Of a DNA stretch of 64,000 nucleotides, positions 42,994 to 52,107 are shown piece by piece. Source of the DNA: Puia dinghuensis (GTDB lineage: Bacteria; Bacteroidota; Bacteroidia; Chitinophagales; Chitinophagaceae); NCBI RefSeq assembly GCF_014642875.1, contig NZ_BMJC01000001.1, positions 1,841,335 to 1,905,334 on the forward strand, in the 5' to 3' direction. Under the pieces are notes generated by a model. The model was not told the origin of the DNA and made no database searches. It saw only the letters and a list, made by a program, of their open reading frames with translations. Position 1 is the stretch's first letter; each line of letters starts with the position of its first letter. The position numbers and the translations under genes are program-made.

Positions 42994-43167
42994 TCAGTCA
43001 TTGGTTCTGAATTGGATAGTGCTGTAATATAGGTAATCTACAATTCTTTGTTCTTCAGGATCCTTATCAGTTCCGATATCGTCACATCCTGAACCAGCTC
43101 CGATTAATTTGGAAAATTTGCGGCGAAGGAGTACAACCTTATACTTGGATTTCAGGAAGTATTTCAT
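42994..43167 (-). CDS. Possible 57-aa small protein
   Basis: An ATG-to-TGA frame of 57 codons with a basic N-terminal part (MKYFLKSKYKVVLLRRKFSK) and acidic C-terminal part (CDDIGTDKDPEEQRIVDY). The switch from basic to acidic and the LIGAGSGC centre make it look more like a real peptide than chance, but there is no homology to lean on. Possibly a peptide precursor or small regulatory protein. Confidence 0.35.
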   Translation of the reverse strand: MKYFLKSKYKVVLLRRKFSKLIGAGSGCDDIGTDKDPEEQRIVDYLYYSTIQFRTND

Positions 43168-43337
43168 AGGCTACAAGACGATTCCACAGCTATAGGTCCT
43201 ATTCTAATTTTGCACTAGGGCTGGACATGGGTCCGGAACGGTGTCTCCTAACACTTTTACAAGGCCCTGAACACACGCACCGTTGATGCAAACCTGAAGC
43301 TCTCGATTCGTCTTCTATGGATAAAATGTCCATTAGG

Positions 43338-44636
43338 CTAAAATTCAGACTCCACAAACAGCACCAGCCAGTCTCCTTTATCATCTAGTATACCAATCTG
43401 ATAAGGTGCGGTGCTCGTCTTGTCAATATATCCGAGAAGTTTTCCACCATGTAAGTCCGACATATACTTATACTTGAAGTCAAGCACGACATTGCCTTTG
43501 TTATCAACTAGGCCATATTTGAGCATGTCCAATAGAAATATGCCTTTGCCTTCGTCCACCAGCTCACGCAAGGTTTCAGAGATATAAAAAGGGTCTTCCA
43601 ACTGATCTCCCCCGGAAATTCCGGTTCCTGGCTTCGAATCATCAATATAGTAGGTATTTTTGAGAAAAGTAGTCACGACAGCGCCGTTCGAATCGATTAG
43701 AATCGGCTGGGTGGTATATCCCTCCTTTGCCAGGGCATAGCCCTTATAAAATGTGGTCGCATAGGCGAACCGGGGAGTTATTACCACCTGATCGTTTTTG
43801 TTAATATACCCATATTTGCCTTCTCGATTTTGTACTTTCGCCAGTCCCGAAGCAAACCTGCCGGGAGAATAAGTATAGTGGCACGGTATTATCAACTTTC
43901 CTTTTGTGTCGATAAACCCCCAAAGCCCATCGGTATTCTGGACGGCGGCTAACCCCTCAGAAAATGTACATGCGGATTTGAAGGTGACAGGTATCGGCAG
44001 TTGCATAGCCCTATTAATATACCCATACTTTCCCGTGACTTGGGACTTGATCGGGGTCAATCCGTCGCTGAAAGGCTGGAATTGATTTAAGGTTACAAGC
44101 GTTGTTCCCTTGAGTTTGCTTGCAGGATCGGCGAGCGCTAGGTATTTCATCACGTCAAACCGGACAATTTCCTTCCCGGTTGTATCTACATATGCCACAA
44201 TCCAGGTACTTGGCTGCCCTTGTGCCCTCACCGCTGTATTTCCGGTTACGAACGGTGACACGTCGGAATATATACCGGTCCCCAAGGTTTGGCCGGCGAT
44301 GTTCTTTAGAACAATAGCGTTTCCATTACTTGCAAAGAATACCCCCTTGTACAACTGGATCCTCAAGTTGCGAAATATGCCGGTCGAGGGAGGCTTTAGC
44401 CCACTAGTCAGCATTTTGCCGGTAAGATCAATTATGGCGATCCCGTCTTTCCTTTGCATAGTAAAGTATTTACCATCGAACTGCGGGACAAATTCGCCGG
44501 TCTCAATGCCATAGCCCCCAACCTTTATTGGCTGCGCATGTGCATGAAATCCAATCATGAAAAGCAACGCTAGTTGCGCCGGGGCAAACCAGAAAGAAAT
44601 AATGGAATTCATAAATTTAAGGTTAATGATAGTCAT
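43338..44636 (-). CDS. Secreted WG-repeat protein
   Basis: 432 aa. Signal peptide (APAQLALLFMIGFHAHAQ). The body is a series of WG-type beta repeats: KYGYINRAMQLPIPVTFK, LWGFIDTKGKLIIPCHY, KYGYINKNDQVVITPRF and further degenerate copies. WG repeats occur in Bacteroidota cell-surface and stress proteins whose function is mostly unknown. A single-gene unit with an upstream AT-rich spacer of 200 bases. Confidence 0.85.
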   Translation of the reverse strand: MTIINLKFMNSIISFWFAPAQLALLFMIGFHAHAQPIKVGGYGIETGEFVPQFDGKYFTMQRKDGIAIIDLTGKMLTSGLKPPSTGIFRNLRIQLYKGVFFASNGNAIVLKNIAGQTLGTGIYSDVSPFVTGNTAVRAQGQPSTWIVAYVDTTGKEIVRFDVMKYLALADPASKLKGTTLVTLNQFQPFSDGLTPIKSQVTGKYGYINRAMQLPIPVTFKSACTFSEGLAAVQNTDGLWGFIDTKGKLIIPCHYTYSPGRFASGLAKVQNREGKYGYINKNDQVVITPRFAYATTFYKGYALAKEGYTTQPILIDSNGAVVTTFLKNTYYIDDSKPGTGISGGDQLEDPFYISETLRELVDEGKGIFLLDMLKYGLVDNKGNVVLDFKYKYMSDLHGGKLLGYIDKTSTAPYQIGILDDKGDWLVLFVESEF

Positions 44637-44842
44637 TTGCTAATTTAACTAAACCGAGCAATTTCAAAAAAAGTTAGTTTTTTCAAATCCAATGTCAAAA
44701 ATGCTATTGTTGTTCCCAATGTAGGGAAGAAGTAATTGTTGACATCTATGGTCACCCACCATCAATACGTGGACGTGTATTTTAGCCCTCCCGACGGTCT
44801 CGCGATAATTATTTTAACCTATATTTATAGAATTAATGCTGT

Positions 44843-45334
44843 ATGAAAATAATTTACACCTTCTTCATGTTCGCTCTTTCCACCTATGCGAAGGGGCAAA
44901 ATGTGGATACATCAAGACAATTTAGTCCATGTGGTAGGACAGTCGTATATGCAGTGGACGACATGAATTTAAAATCCCTGGTCGGAGAAAATCTCGCGAA
45001 GCCAGATATTAACCCCTTTTTTTATGGAGGAATTGATCAGCTGAAAAAGTACTTTATAGATCATCCAGTTACCGACGGCAGAGCCAAAGACATCGTGTTT
45101 AGAGTTCATATAGGGTTTATTGTTAACTGTGACGGAATGGCCGGAAGTTTTCAACTTCTACATAAAAGCAGCAAAAGCTTACTGGAGAATCTATCCCTGG
45201 AGGTCTTGACAATAGTTAAAGATATGCCTCAAAAGTGGCAGTCAGCAACTGCTGACAATAAACCAGTTGACAGTTACCAAATACTTTCATTTACGGTTGT
45301 TGGCGGGGAATTGGACAAGGTTTCTTATAGGTAA
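44843..45334 (+). CDS. Secreted TonB C-terminal-like protein
   Basis: 163 aa. Signal peptide (MKIIYTFFMFALSTYAKG). The segment GGIDQLKKYFIDHPVTDGRAKDI through FRVHIGFIVNCDG and LEVLTIVKDMPQKWQSA resembles the TonB C-terminal fold used in Bacteroidota M56/TonB-like secreted proteins. No transmembrane anchor remains after signal cleavage. It is followed 21 bases later by a second secreted protein gene. Confidence 0.65.
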   Translation: MKIIYTFFMFALSTYAKGQNVDTSRQFSPCGRTVVYAVDDMNLKSLVGENLAKPDINPFFYGGIDQLKKYFIDHPVTDGRAKDIVFRVHIGFIVNCDGMAGSFQLLHKSSKSLLENLSLEVLTIVKDMPQKWQSATADNKPVDSYQILSFTVVGGELDKVSYR

Positions 45335-45355
45335 AAAGGCTTTCGAAAACTAAAT

Positions 45356-46132
45356 ATGAGGATTACAACTATTATAATATGTTTGTTGACTGGAGAATTC
45401 CTGTTTGCGCAGGACAAACCTTTGGTCTACCGTGCCAATTTTCGGAGTTATGTTACAATACCAGGTGTCAAAGACACTATCTTTGCAGATAAAATAAATG
45501 AGATCACAATACGATCAGATTCGACTTTTGAGTTTTGGAGCAGACCCGCGACAAGCTGTTTCACCTGGCATCATTATGCGGGAAGATGGAAAAAGTTGAA
45601 AGACACGTTGTTTTTTGCGGACCAATATGAAGTTAGAGAGAATGACACAAGGGTAATTTACGAGCGAGACTCCAACCAGGAGTTTCTTATAAGTTTCAAA
45701 ACGGACAGAAATTCTGAGTTGAATGAAAGAAGCGTAAAGGTTCGATACGTTTATGACTTTAATTCCCGCTTAGAAGACTCTGAAAAGATATTCACCTTAA
45801 GATCAGACAACACACTCGCTATTAATTTTAGAGAAATACCAAACCTTTCTCAGCTTGCTTCAATTAAAGTAGAGTATTCGTTAAATCCCAATGAAAAAAG
45901 GTATGTATATTTAACAGAAAACAAAATCGCTAATATAAGGGAAGGTGCCATTCCAAATATCATTGGCATTGAATTTATCGAAGTTCAAAGAAAAGAAATT
46001 GTTTATCGGACGATCAAGGGCGTCCTTCAAAATAACTTACTCGTGATTGTCTCAGCCAGTAAAACTAAAGCCACTTTGCCGGATTACTTTCGCGAAATTG
46101 AGTTCGAAAATGGGTACGTACTGCAGAAATGA
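45356..46132 (+). CDS. Hypothetical secreted protein
   Basis: 258 aa. Signal peptide (TIIICLLTGEFLFAQ). The mature part is beta-rich, with FWSRPATSCFTWHHYAGRWK near residue 60, similar in style to lipocalin/META-type proteins but not assignable. It follows the TonB-like gene by 21 bases, so probably the same transcript. Function unknown. Confidence 0.65.
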   Translation: MRITTIIICLLTGEFLFAQDKPLVYRANFRSYVTIPGVKDTIFADKINEITIRSDSTFEFWSRPATSCFTWHHYAGRWKKLKDTLFFADQYEVRENDTRVIYERDSNQEFLISFKTDRNSELNERSVKVRYVYDFNSRLEDSEKIFTLRSDNTLAINFREIPNLSQLASIKVEYSLNPNEKRYVYLTENKIANIREGAIPNIIGIEFIEVQRKEIVYRTIKGVLQNNLLVIVSASKTKATLPDYFREIEFENGYVLQK

Positions 46133-46257
46133 CTACTGCCCAACCTTTTTCCGTATGCCTGATAATAGCAGGCCTCTAGCACGAACACAATAAAAAACGC
46201 ACCGTATTCCTTAGCTGACCGTAAAATGTGACAAAGGCCGAGTCAAATATTCGGCGT

Positions 46258-46785
46258 TTACAGCTTATGAAGCCTGGAAACACTCTTCATCATCCAATCA
46301 AAAAGGATCACTTCGACATCGCGAAGGTTGTCTGCAAAAGGGTTTGCGTTTTCAATGATACATTGATATAAGATTTGTCCATTGTCGTTGAACTCCTCTA
46401 TCCAATAGCAGTTTCCATAGGTATGCAAGGCGATGATATGATCAGTATCATAGTTTTTGTCGATAAACTTTTTTACAAATGCTTTGATTGCTTTTTTCTT
46501 CTTGAGTTTTTTATACTTTTTCAGAAATTTGGGGAATTTGAAAGATATTAATGCAAGATCGTATATATCCTTGTCGTTTCTATCACACCATATAATGCAA
46601 TCTTCCATTACTTTATCATAGGCTATACTTTCTTCTGGCGTGAAACTTGGCCTTCCGGTTCGATACATTATATAGTCATCAAAACGCTCGTCCGGATTAA
46701 AGTTGACCCGAAGGTCACAACGCAAATGAACAAAAAAGGATAGAACGTCAAGGTGGTTTTCGATTTTTTTACCGAAAATAGACAT
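46258..46785 (-). CDS. Hypothetical protein
   Basis: 175 aa, with a highly basic middle (KFLKKYKKLKKKKAIKAFVKKF) and conserved-looking Trp/Asp residues (CIIWCDRNDKDIYDLAL). No domain recognised. It is oriented like the right-hand mobile block. Function unknown. Confidence 0.6.
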   Translation of the reverse strand: MSIFGKKIENHLDVLSFFVHLRCDLRVNFNPDERFDDYIMYRTGRPSFTPEESIAYDKVMEDCIIWCDRNDKDIYDLALISFKFPKFLKKYKKLKKKKAIKAFVKKFIDKNYDTDHIIALHTYGNCYWIEEFNDNGQILYQCIIENANPFADNLRDVEVILFDWMMKSVSRLHKL

Positions 46786-46993
46786 AGATAGTTATTTTTA
46801 TGGGGGCGTGGAGAAGAACCACCTCCCGATGAATTTCAATTGAAAACTTCTATTAAATGCTGATAGGGAAAATGGAAGGCGATATTACCGCCTTGCTTGT
46901 TTCAACCAAGAAATGGAGAATAACGGCCAAAAAACAGATCGGGTTTCCGGCACTTAGCAACATTCTGAGTTTTAAATCCTATTTATAACGTCT

Positions 46994-47158
46994 ATGAAAT
47001 TTGTTTGGCTTCAAATTGTTTTGATCATTCTGCTGGTGCTCCTTTTTTTGTTGGCAAGGCGGCAAGAAAAAAAACGCAGCTATGGCAGTGCTTTTTTTGC
47101 GTATATCGCTATGGTTGTTATTTGCTGCCTAGCACTCTTGGCGAAGTGCCGGCAGTAG
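46994..47158 (+). CDS. Small two-helix membrane protein
   Basis: 54 aa read directly from the sequence: ATG at 46994, TAG at 47156-47158. One strongly hydrophobic helix (IVLIILLVLLFLLA), a basic turn (RRQEKKR) and a second helix (AYIAMVVICCLALLA). The hydrophobic-basic-hydrophobic plan is typical for small holin-like or membrane-stress peptides. No homolog claimed. Confidence 0.5.
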   Translation: MKFVWLQIVLIILLVLLFLLARRQEKKRSYGSAFFAYIAMVVICCLALLAKCRQ

Positions 47159-47188
47159 GTTTTTCTTATCTTATTCGCTTTGGCAATT

Positions 47189-48007
47189 CTAAAACATGGA
47201 AGATTGCTCGATCATCGGTTTCCGTTTATGGGTATAAACTCCCTTTGCGATACGCTGGAATTCTTCCTGCAGGGTTCGTCGGATTGTCTCTTTCCAATGA
47301 TTGTTATTGGCGCATTTATCTGGGGCGGTCAGTTGGGCGATGTCGTACACTTGCTGGAGGGCGGCCTCACCCTTCAACCGGTCTATCACGATGGAGACAA
47401 CGGATTTCCAGGTCGGGCTTATTCCTACTACGATCACGCGGGCGGCATTTACCAATTGATGATGGCCTTTAATACCTGAGTCTCCTAAAGATTCCACGTT
47501 TTCCCGGCCATACGCTATTAGGATCGATGGTGCTCCTCCATTTGCGGGTGCTCGAATACCCTCCTCGGTATAGAAATGCAAGCGTCCTTTTATGAACAAT
47601 ATACTGCTCGCATATGGCCACACATAATTCTGAAAGAAGCTGGTTTCTGTCCGGGCGAATATGAGTGATATACCGTTGCCGTGCAGTGCCATTTTGGCCA
47701 TCCAACGGCCAATCAGGTTGCCATAAGGTGGATTTAGCCATACCCTTCCAAACCAGGGAAGCAACAATCCGTTCTGGGGTAGGCAATAGTGCACTTTGGC
47801 CATATCCCAGGGTCGGTGCGCCGGGGCACAAGGATCTAAATCAAATACTCCGTTGGCATGGATAATCTTTGGGTCCGTAAGCCAGATATCGGTTTCCATG
47901 TGAGCTGATTGATGCGATCCCATACCCTTCTTCTTTTTCTTTTTCAACGACTTTATTTGTCGATTATCCTCGAAGAGCAAAGCTTCTGCACTCGTTGATT
48001 CTTTCAT
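47189..48007 (-). CDS. Phage-type DNA N6-adenine methyltransferase (Dam family)
   Basis: 272 aa. Family pattern of phage Dam proteins: WLTDPKIIHANGVFDLDPCAP near residues 42-62 and the catalytic NPPY at 92-95 (RVWLNPPYG). A basic N-terminal tract KKKKKKG precedes it. It methylates adenine in DNA, most likely to protect the mobile element from host restriction. It belongs to a minus-strand block of mobile-element genes, just after a terminator downstream of the DnaJ-like gene. Confidence 0.9.
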   Translation of the reverse strand: MKESTSAEALLFEDNRQIKSLKKKKKKGMGSHQSAHMETDIWLTDPKIIHANGVFDLDPCAPAHRPWDMAKVHYCLPQNGLLLPWFGRVWLNPPYGNLIGRWMAKMALHGNGISLIFARTETSFFQNYVWPYASSILFIKGRLHFYTEEGIRAPANGGAPSILIAYGRENVESLGDSGIKGHHQLVNAARVIVVGISPTWKSVVSIVIDRLKGEAALQQVYDIAQLTAPDKCANNNHWKETIRRTLQEEFQRIAKGVYTHKRKPMIEQSSMF

Positions 48008-48033
48008 AGCCTACATTCGATTTGTCTTATACT

Positions 48034-48066
48034 AAAAAAGAGGGCGACCCAATCTAGGCCGCCCTC
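48034..48066 (-). terminator. Rho-independent terminator after the DnaJ-like gene
   Basis: GAGGGCG pairs with CGCCCTC across a 13-base loop, followed on the minus strand by six T. It starts 9 bases after the stop of the DnaJ-like gene. Confidence 0.75.
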
Positions 48067-48074
48067 GAGTCGTA

Positions 48075-48383
48075 CTATTCAGTTAGGAGTGTGTAGGCTG
48101 CAACGATCTTTCGGGTCATCGTGGTAGCCTCCTCCAACCGATCGGGGTTTTTGTCGGGATGCCATATATGCAACAGATTATGGTAAGCCGTCTTTATCTG
48201 TTTGGTCGTAGCATCTTTGGAAACCCCTAAAATTTCGTGGGGAGTTTTCTCTCCACTCGACAATATTCCTTTGGCTTCGTCCACAGACATGCGCTGTTGA
48301 AAGGCCTTTTTCCATTCTGAGGGATTGCCATAGCCGTCTTTGGTGTTGTAAGTCTTGTAACCGGTTAAAAATCGATTTGCCAT
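48075..48383 (-). CDS. DnaJ-domain protein
   Basis: 102 aa. A C-terminal J domain with the invariant HPD at 75-77 (IWHPDKNPD), preceded by a 45-residue region that resembles no known module. It lacks the Gly-rich and zinc domains of DnaJ, so it is an element-borne J-protein that could recruit host DnaK for replication or transfer complexes. Overlaps no gene but is 1 base from the SWIM-like gene; an AGGAG precedes its start. Confidence 0.8.
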   Translation of the reverse strand: MANRFLTGYKTYNTKDGYGNPSEWKKAFQQRMSVDEAKGILSSGEKTPHEILGVSKDATTKQIKTAYHNLLHIWHPDKNPDRLEEATTMTRKIVAAYTLLTE

Positions 48384-48384
48384 T

Positions 48385-48633
48385 TTATTCTCCTATTACT
48401 TTTGTTTCAAAAGGTTTATTGTCTCCGGGTAATCCCATCGCTTTCAGATGTTTGCAGTGCCGATGTGCTTTCCATCCGGGGCAGCTACATCCCCAAAACC
48501 GCCCCTTTTTATTCTGAGAGACGACGTACATCTTGTCGGATGATTCGCTTTTGATCTCGAATCGAAAATGCCATTGATCATTGTCAGGAAGTATGGCGTT
48601 CTCAGCGACCCGGATTGTCGGTAAACCGTTCAT
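48385..48633 (-). CDS. SWIM zinc-finger-like small protein
   Basis: 82 aa. The C-terminal half holds C49-x-C51-x8-C60-x-H62 (CSCPGWKAHRHCKHL), the CxCxnCxH zinc-binding pattern of SWIM domains, which bind DNA or protein. It is followed one base later by the DnaJ-like gene. Function likely DNA-related within the mobile element. Confidence 0.7.
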   Translation of the reverse strand: MNGLPTIRVAENAILPDNDQWHFRFEIKSESSDKMYVVSQNKKGRFWGCSCPGWKAHRHCKHLKAMGLPGDNKPFETKVIGE

Positions 48634-48729
48634 ATTAGTATTTTTTAAAGAATAGGCATAGTAGATTGCCCATGCCCTGGAAATGGTTGTGATTCGTATT
48701 CTTCTGTAGGAAGAAAAAATTAGAAGCCC

Positions 48730-49113
48730 TTATTGCCATTCAGTGAACAGGAGCTTAATGGCTAACTGCATAGGTTCAGAACAGGTTGCGGTCGAGGCGT
48801 AGGTCTTCAAATGGTGGGTTGAGAAAAAGGCGCACGAATTACAGAACAGCAGCTCTGAAAATACCTTGGGTTGTAGCGTAATTTCCTTTATTTTCCGAGT
48901 GATCTCGTTGTAAAGATGTTGGGCGATCTGTACCCATTCTCCAAAAGAGAGCACATAGTTTTCCTTCCAAATTTGGCGGGCTAGCTCTTGGTTGGTTATT
49001 AACTCTTCTGCCTCCTGCTTTAAGTGGGTTAGAAACCCTTCGATTTGGTCGGGTAACAGTGAAGCCAGTAATTTGGATCGTTGTACATTGTCAATGTTTC
49101 CTAGCGATTTCAT
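48730..49113 (-). CDS. Hypothetical protein
   Basis: 127 aa, helical, with two Cys (LLFCNSCAFFSTHHLKTY) that could bind metal. No known family. Part of the minus-strand mobile block. Function unknown. Confidence 0.6.
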   Translation of the reverse strand: MKSLGNIDNVQRSKLLASLLPDQIEGFLTHLKQEAEELITNQELARQIWKENYVLSFGEWVQIAQHLYNEITRKIKEITLQPKVFSELLFCNSCAFFSTHHLKTYASTATCSEPMQLAIKLLFTEWQ

Positions 49114-49164
49114 GCATGTGTTTTTTGAAGTGAATGTGTAAATGCGGGATGTCGAAGTAGCCCT

Positions 49165-49542
49165 TTAAGCGCGTTTGGCTTTTACGATGCCTTTTTCGAT
49201 GATCTGCTGACGAGCTAATTCATCCCAACGGTCGTCTCCGGCTTCGGCCTTGAGGGCGTAGTCGAGTGCTTGCTCGTTTTCCGGATCGTAGCAGACGGCG
49301 GCCTCGTAGTAGGTTCCGAAATCGTGGTAATTCTTTAACAGGAAGAAATTGCATCCGTCGGGAGGATTTCCAAGGCGCCTCAGCAATTGATCCATGTAGA
49401 TCTTGCATTCGGCTATACTTAGACTGATATCCTCGCCGATTTGAACACAGGGCTCACTCGCCGGAGTCGGCCCGAGAGACATATAGTCGTTCTTGGAAAG
49501 GTTGAAACTTTCAACGGTTCTTGTTGGATAATACATATTCAT
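49165..49542 (-). CDS. Hypothetical protein
   Basis: 125 aa. Contains CKIYMDQLLRRLGNPPDGC and YEAAVCYDPENEQALDYAL, the latter TPR-like. Similar small proteins travel with DUF4942 genes in Bacteroidota elements, but I do not recognise a named family. Function unknown. Confidence 0.6.
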   Translation of the reverse strand: MNMYYPTRTVESFNLSKNDYMSLGPTPASEPCVQIGEDISLSIAECKIYMDQLLRRLGNPPDGCNFFLLKNYHDFGTYYEAAVCYDPENEQALDYALKAEAGDDRWDELARQQIIEKGIVKAKRA

Positions 49543-49603
49543 TCTATTTTTGGTTACAAATGAGGATGGACAGAAAAAGGGTGTTTCGACGGAGGTGGTT
49601 GCT

Positions 49604-51163
49604 CTAGTAGTTTGCTTTTGAAACTCCCTTTTTACCTTTGGGAGAAGAGGATTCTTTTTTGGGCTCGTAGAGGGGAAAACCCTTTAGGCGGGCAATACGC
49701 TTGTTGAATTCGACCCAGATATTTTCATCTTTAAATTCGAAATGCATGGACCCCTTTTTATAGGCTTTCACCCGGAAATAGGCCCATTCGAACCATTCCC
49801 CGTAGATCGGTTGATGATTCAGAGTTGTAAAGGCGATACCTGCCTCATACAATTGCTTTTCCCGGGCCAGTTGCCCGTTGAAAGATTCTCTGCTGGTGTG
49901 GAAGTATACCTGGTCAGTGGTGATAGTCTTGTAAGGATGGCTGATCCACGACCGGAGTGTCCCAAATTTTTCGTATTCATCTCCGCTGATATAGCAAAGG
50001 GCTTTTACCAAATCTTCGATAAAATCCCAATTCCCTGTGTAGTTGATTTCTATGGCGTCTGTATTCCTGGCATAACGAATGTCCTGTTTGCAGAGGTAGG
50101 GAAGAATAAATTTTTTGTTAACGAGGTAATGGCTGTTGGTGTGCCACCCTTCCACGCCGTATCGGTTTTCCGCATGGTGTCGGGTTATTTTGTCGAAGAC
50201 TTCCAACAAAGCTTTATCCATTCGTTGGGTGGTGGTGCCGGCGACAATTTGCAGCATACGGTAAATGTTGCGCATGGTAAAAGGTATATGCGCCTGGTGC
50301 TCGATGAATTTGTAGATATCCTCCTTCAGGCCCTTGGTCGCGATCTTTTCCAAGTCCAACTTCTGGAAAATGAAAGCCCACGCGGATTTTTGGAGATCCT
50401 TTTTAAACTCAGCCCGTTTGGAAGGATACCCTACCGCCTGAACACGAATCGCGTGTTTGGTTTCGAAAAAGCCGGCTATCGTTTCTTCTAATCGAAGTCC
50501 TGCTTCGAGCTGTTGATCATAGATTTGGATAGCCTTGACATACCGGTTTACCAAATCACGGACGAGATTATAGGGGAGGATGCCGTTCTCCTGCCTTTCT
50601 TCCTCCTCGAATAGAAAGAACCCCTCAAATTCAGTTTCATAGCCGGCGCCGGGTTTTCGCAATTTCACCAGGCCTATTTCCTGCCGCAAGGCCCTGTTGG
50701 AATCCCGTATTCCTTCTCCCAGGTGTTCGAGGCTGCCATAGTCATGTATCAATTCCTGGGCATTGTCATTGTATCTTCTTTTGTCTTCTTTAAAGGCGTT
50801 GTAATCGCACAACGATATAATCAGACAGCCCGGCGGGGCTATCGAAAAAGCATGACTGATGTATTTGCCTTCCCAGTGAATGGGTGGATTCATCACAATT
50901 AGGTCTATGTTTAGGACCTCATCAGCTTGTAAGTACAGGAGGTCGTGGTGAATTATTTTGCATTTAGCGGCCAACTGCTCTCTGCACCGCTGATTGACTT
51001 CGACCGAAAAGATGGAGCCGGCGTTTCTGTTTAATAGACTGTCAATAATTTCGCCTTTGCCAGGAGCTGGCTGAAGAACTCTTTTTCCTTGAATAATTTG
51101 ACCGTCCAGCATGGATTCGATAAGATCCAGCGGGGTCGAGTTGGAGACATAATTGCTTAACAT
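49604..51163 (-). CDS. DUF4942 family protein with N-terminal methyltransferase domain
   Basis: 519 aa from MLSNYVSNSTPLDL; a start at 51274 is possible but adds an unrelated Pro-rich leader. The N-terminal part is a class I methyltransferase with VLQPAPGKGEII (SAM site) and NPPI at 92-95 in place of NPPY. The C-terminal half has the DUF4942 layout seen in Bacteroidota mobile elements, including NRYGVEGWHTNSHYLVNK and YGEWFEWAYFRVKAY. It may modify element DNA and interact with a nucleoprotein complex. Confidence 0.85.
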   Translation of the reverse strand: MLSNYVSNSTPLDLIESMLDGQIIQGKRVLQPAPGKGEIIDSLLNRNAGSIFSVEVNQRCREQLAAKCKIIHHDLLYLQADEVLNIDLIVMNPPIHWEGKYISHAFSIAPPGCLIISLCDYNAFKEDKRRYNDNAQELIHDYGSLEHLGEGIRDSNRALRQEIGLVKLRKPGAGYETEFEGFFLFEEEERQENGILPYNLVRDLVNRYVKAIQIYDQQLEAGLRLEETIAGFFETKHAIRVQAVGYPSKRAEFKKDLQKSAWAFIFQKLDLEKIATKGLKEDIYKFIEHQAHIPFTMRNIYRMLQIVAGTTTQRMDKALLEVFDKITRHHAENRYGVEGWHTNSHYLVNKKFILPYLCKQDIRYARNTDAIEINYTGNWDFIEDLVKALCYISGDEYEKFGTLRSWISHPYKTITTDQVYFHTSRESFNGQLAREKQLYEAGIAFTTLNHQPIYGEWFEWAYFRVKAYKKGSMHFEFKDENIWVEFNKRIARLKGFPLYEPKKESSSPKGKKGVSKANY

Positions 51164-51256
51164 ATAAAAGTATTTGGAAAATAAAAAAGCGCCCCTGCCA
51201 GCCGGAGTGCTAGTCCGGTGTACAGATGGTGCTGGTTGTTGGGGAGGCGATATGTT

Positions 51257-51283
51257 AAAATAGAAAATCCCCATATCGGGGAT
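51257..51283 (-). terminator. Terminator-like hairpin upstream of the DUF4942 gene
   Basis: ATCCCC pairs with GGGGAT around GATAT, followed on the minus strand by TTTTCTATTTT. It is about 80 bases after the DUF4240 gene stop. The T-tract is interrupted, so activity is uncertain. Confidence 0.45.
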
Positions 51284-51363
51284 CGCAGCTACAGATCGAA
51301 TCGAGAGTAGCGTTATAGAGAATTATTTGGGCATTGATGATTGTCATTCCTTCGGGAAGGGAA

Positions 51364-51927
51364 TTAGCGACGCCATAGTTCGTAAAAAAGATTCGGACAG
51401 ATAGCTCGCATGGTTTCGGGTTCTTCATAACTCCAGGTAAAAACTATGTTGGTTCGCTTGTTGTGTTTCCTGTCGTCTTGAATATAATCGCACAAATTCC
51501 CTCCAGTCTTTTCTGTAAAGACCTTGTAGGCCATATAACCAAAGGTTTCAAATCGATAATATTGCTTGTTCGGAATGATTTCCTCTATGAGCGAATCCGG
51601 GTTTTTAAGGGCGTCGTGGTAAACTTTGTTTCCCCTGGATATCAACCAGTACCGGAAATAATCGAATGCGTCGTCGGAGCAACCGTCGTTTAACAAGGAA
51701 GCCGCACACCACAACTGGTTGGTGCGGGAATTGTGCATCAATTCGTCTGTTCTTAATTCGAATTTAACTATCTCTACTATTGATAGTTTTCGGAGCTTGT
51801 GTATCAAGTACTGTTCCTGGTAGGACTGATAAGGTCCCTCTTTGAGCGATTGATCGATTATCTGCCAATATTTTTCTTCGTCCATGGGTTCAAAACTGTT
51901 CTTTTCATTTGTCATGCTGTGTGTCAT
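51364..51927 (-). CDS. DUF4240 domain protein
   Basis: 187 aa. The DUF4240 signature is clear: EEKYWQIIDQS, YQSYQEQYLIHKLRKLS, WCAASLLNDGCSDDAFDYFRYWLISRG and ETFGYMAYKVFTEKTG. DUF4240 proteins are of unknown function. A start at 51915 is equally possible because the short leader ACACACAGC seen before other genes lies just before it. Part of the mobile block. Confidence 0.8.
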   Translation of the reverse strand: MTHSMTNEKNSFEPMDEEKYWQIIDQSLKEGPYQSYQEQYLIHKLRKLSIVEIVKFELRTDELMHNSRTNQLWCAASLLNDGCSDDAFDYFRYWLISRGNKVYHDALKNPDSLIEEIIPNKQYYRFETFGYMAYKVFTEKTGGNLCDYIQDDRKHNKRTNIVFTWSYEEPETMRAICPNLFYELWRR

Positions 51928-51969
51928 TTTACAATTGTTAAGGATGTTTATTTTTGTAACCGTTGCACG

Positions 51970-52107
51970 TCACGCCGCTTCCGTTTCGGGCGATGCTGGT
52001 ACGGGGGGTAAAGCAGTAATGGGGGTAGATTCTGATGGAATTTCTACCACAAAAGGCTTGTCACCTGTAGGTAGCATTTTCAGGCGTTCTACTTCCGCTG
52101 CTGGCAT
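51970..52107 (-). CDS. Possible 45-aa small protein overlapping the broken gene
   Basis: A minus-strand ATG-to-TGA frame of 45 codons (MPAAEVERLKMLPTGDKPFV, then a Pro/Ser/Thr-rich tail ending SPETEAA). Its first 47 bases overlap the 3' end of the disrupted gene at 52061-52447 in another reading frame. The codons look used (few rare repeats), but independent evidence is lacking. Confidence 0.4.
   Translation of the reverse strand: MPAAEVERLKMLPTGDKPFVVEIPSESTPITALPPVPASPETEAA

Noticed and set aside
43199-43384. 61-aa minus-strand ORF
   Set aside because: Starts inside the end of the WG-repeat gene; another frame in the same stretch looks equally good, and neither has support.
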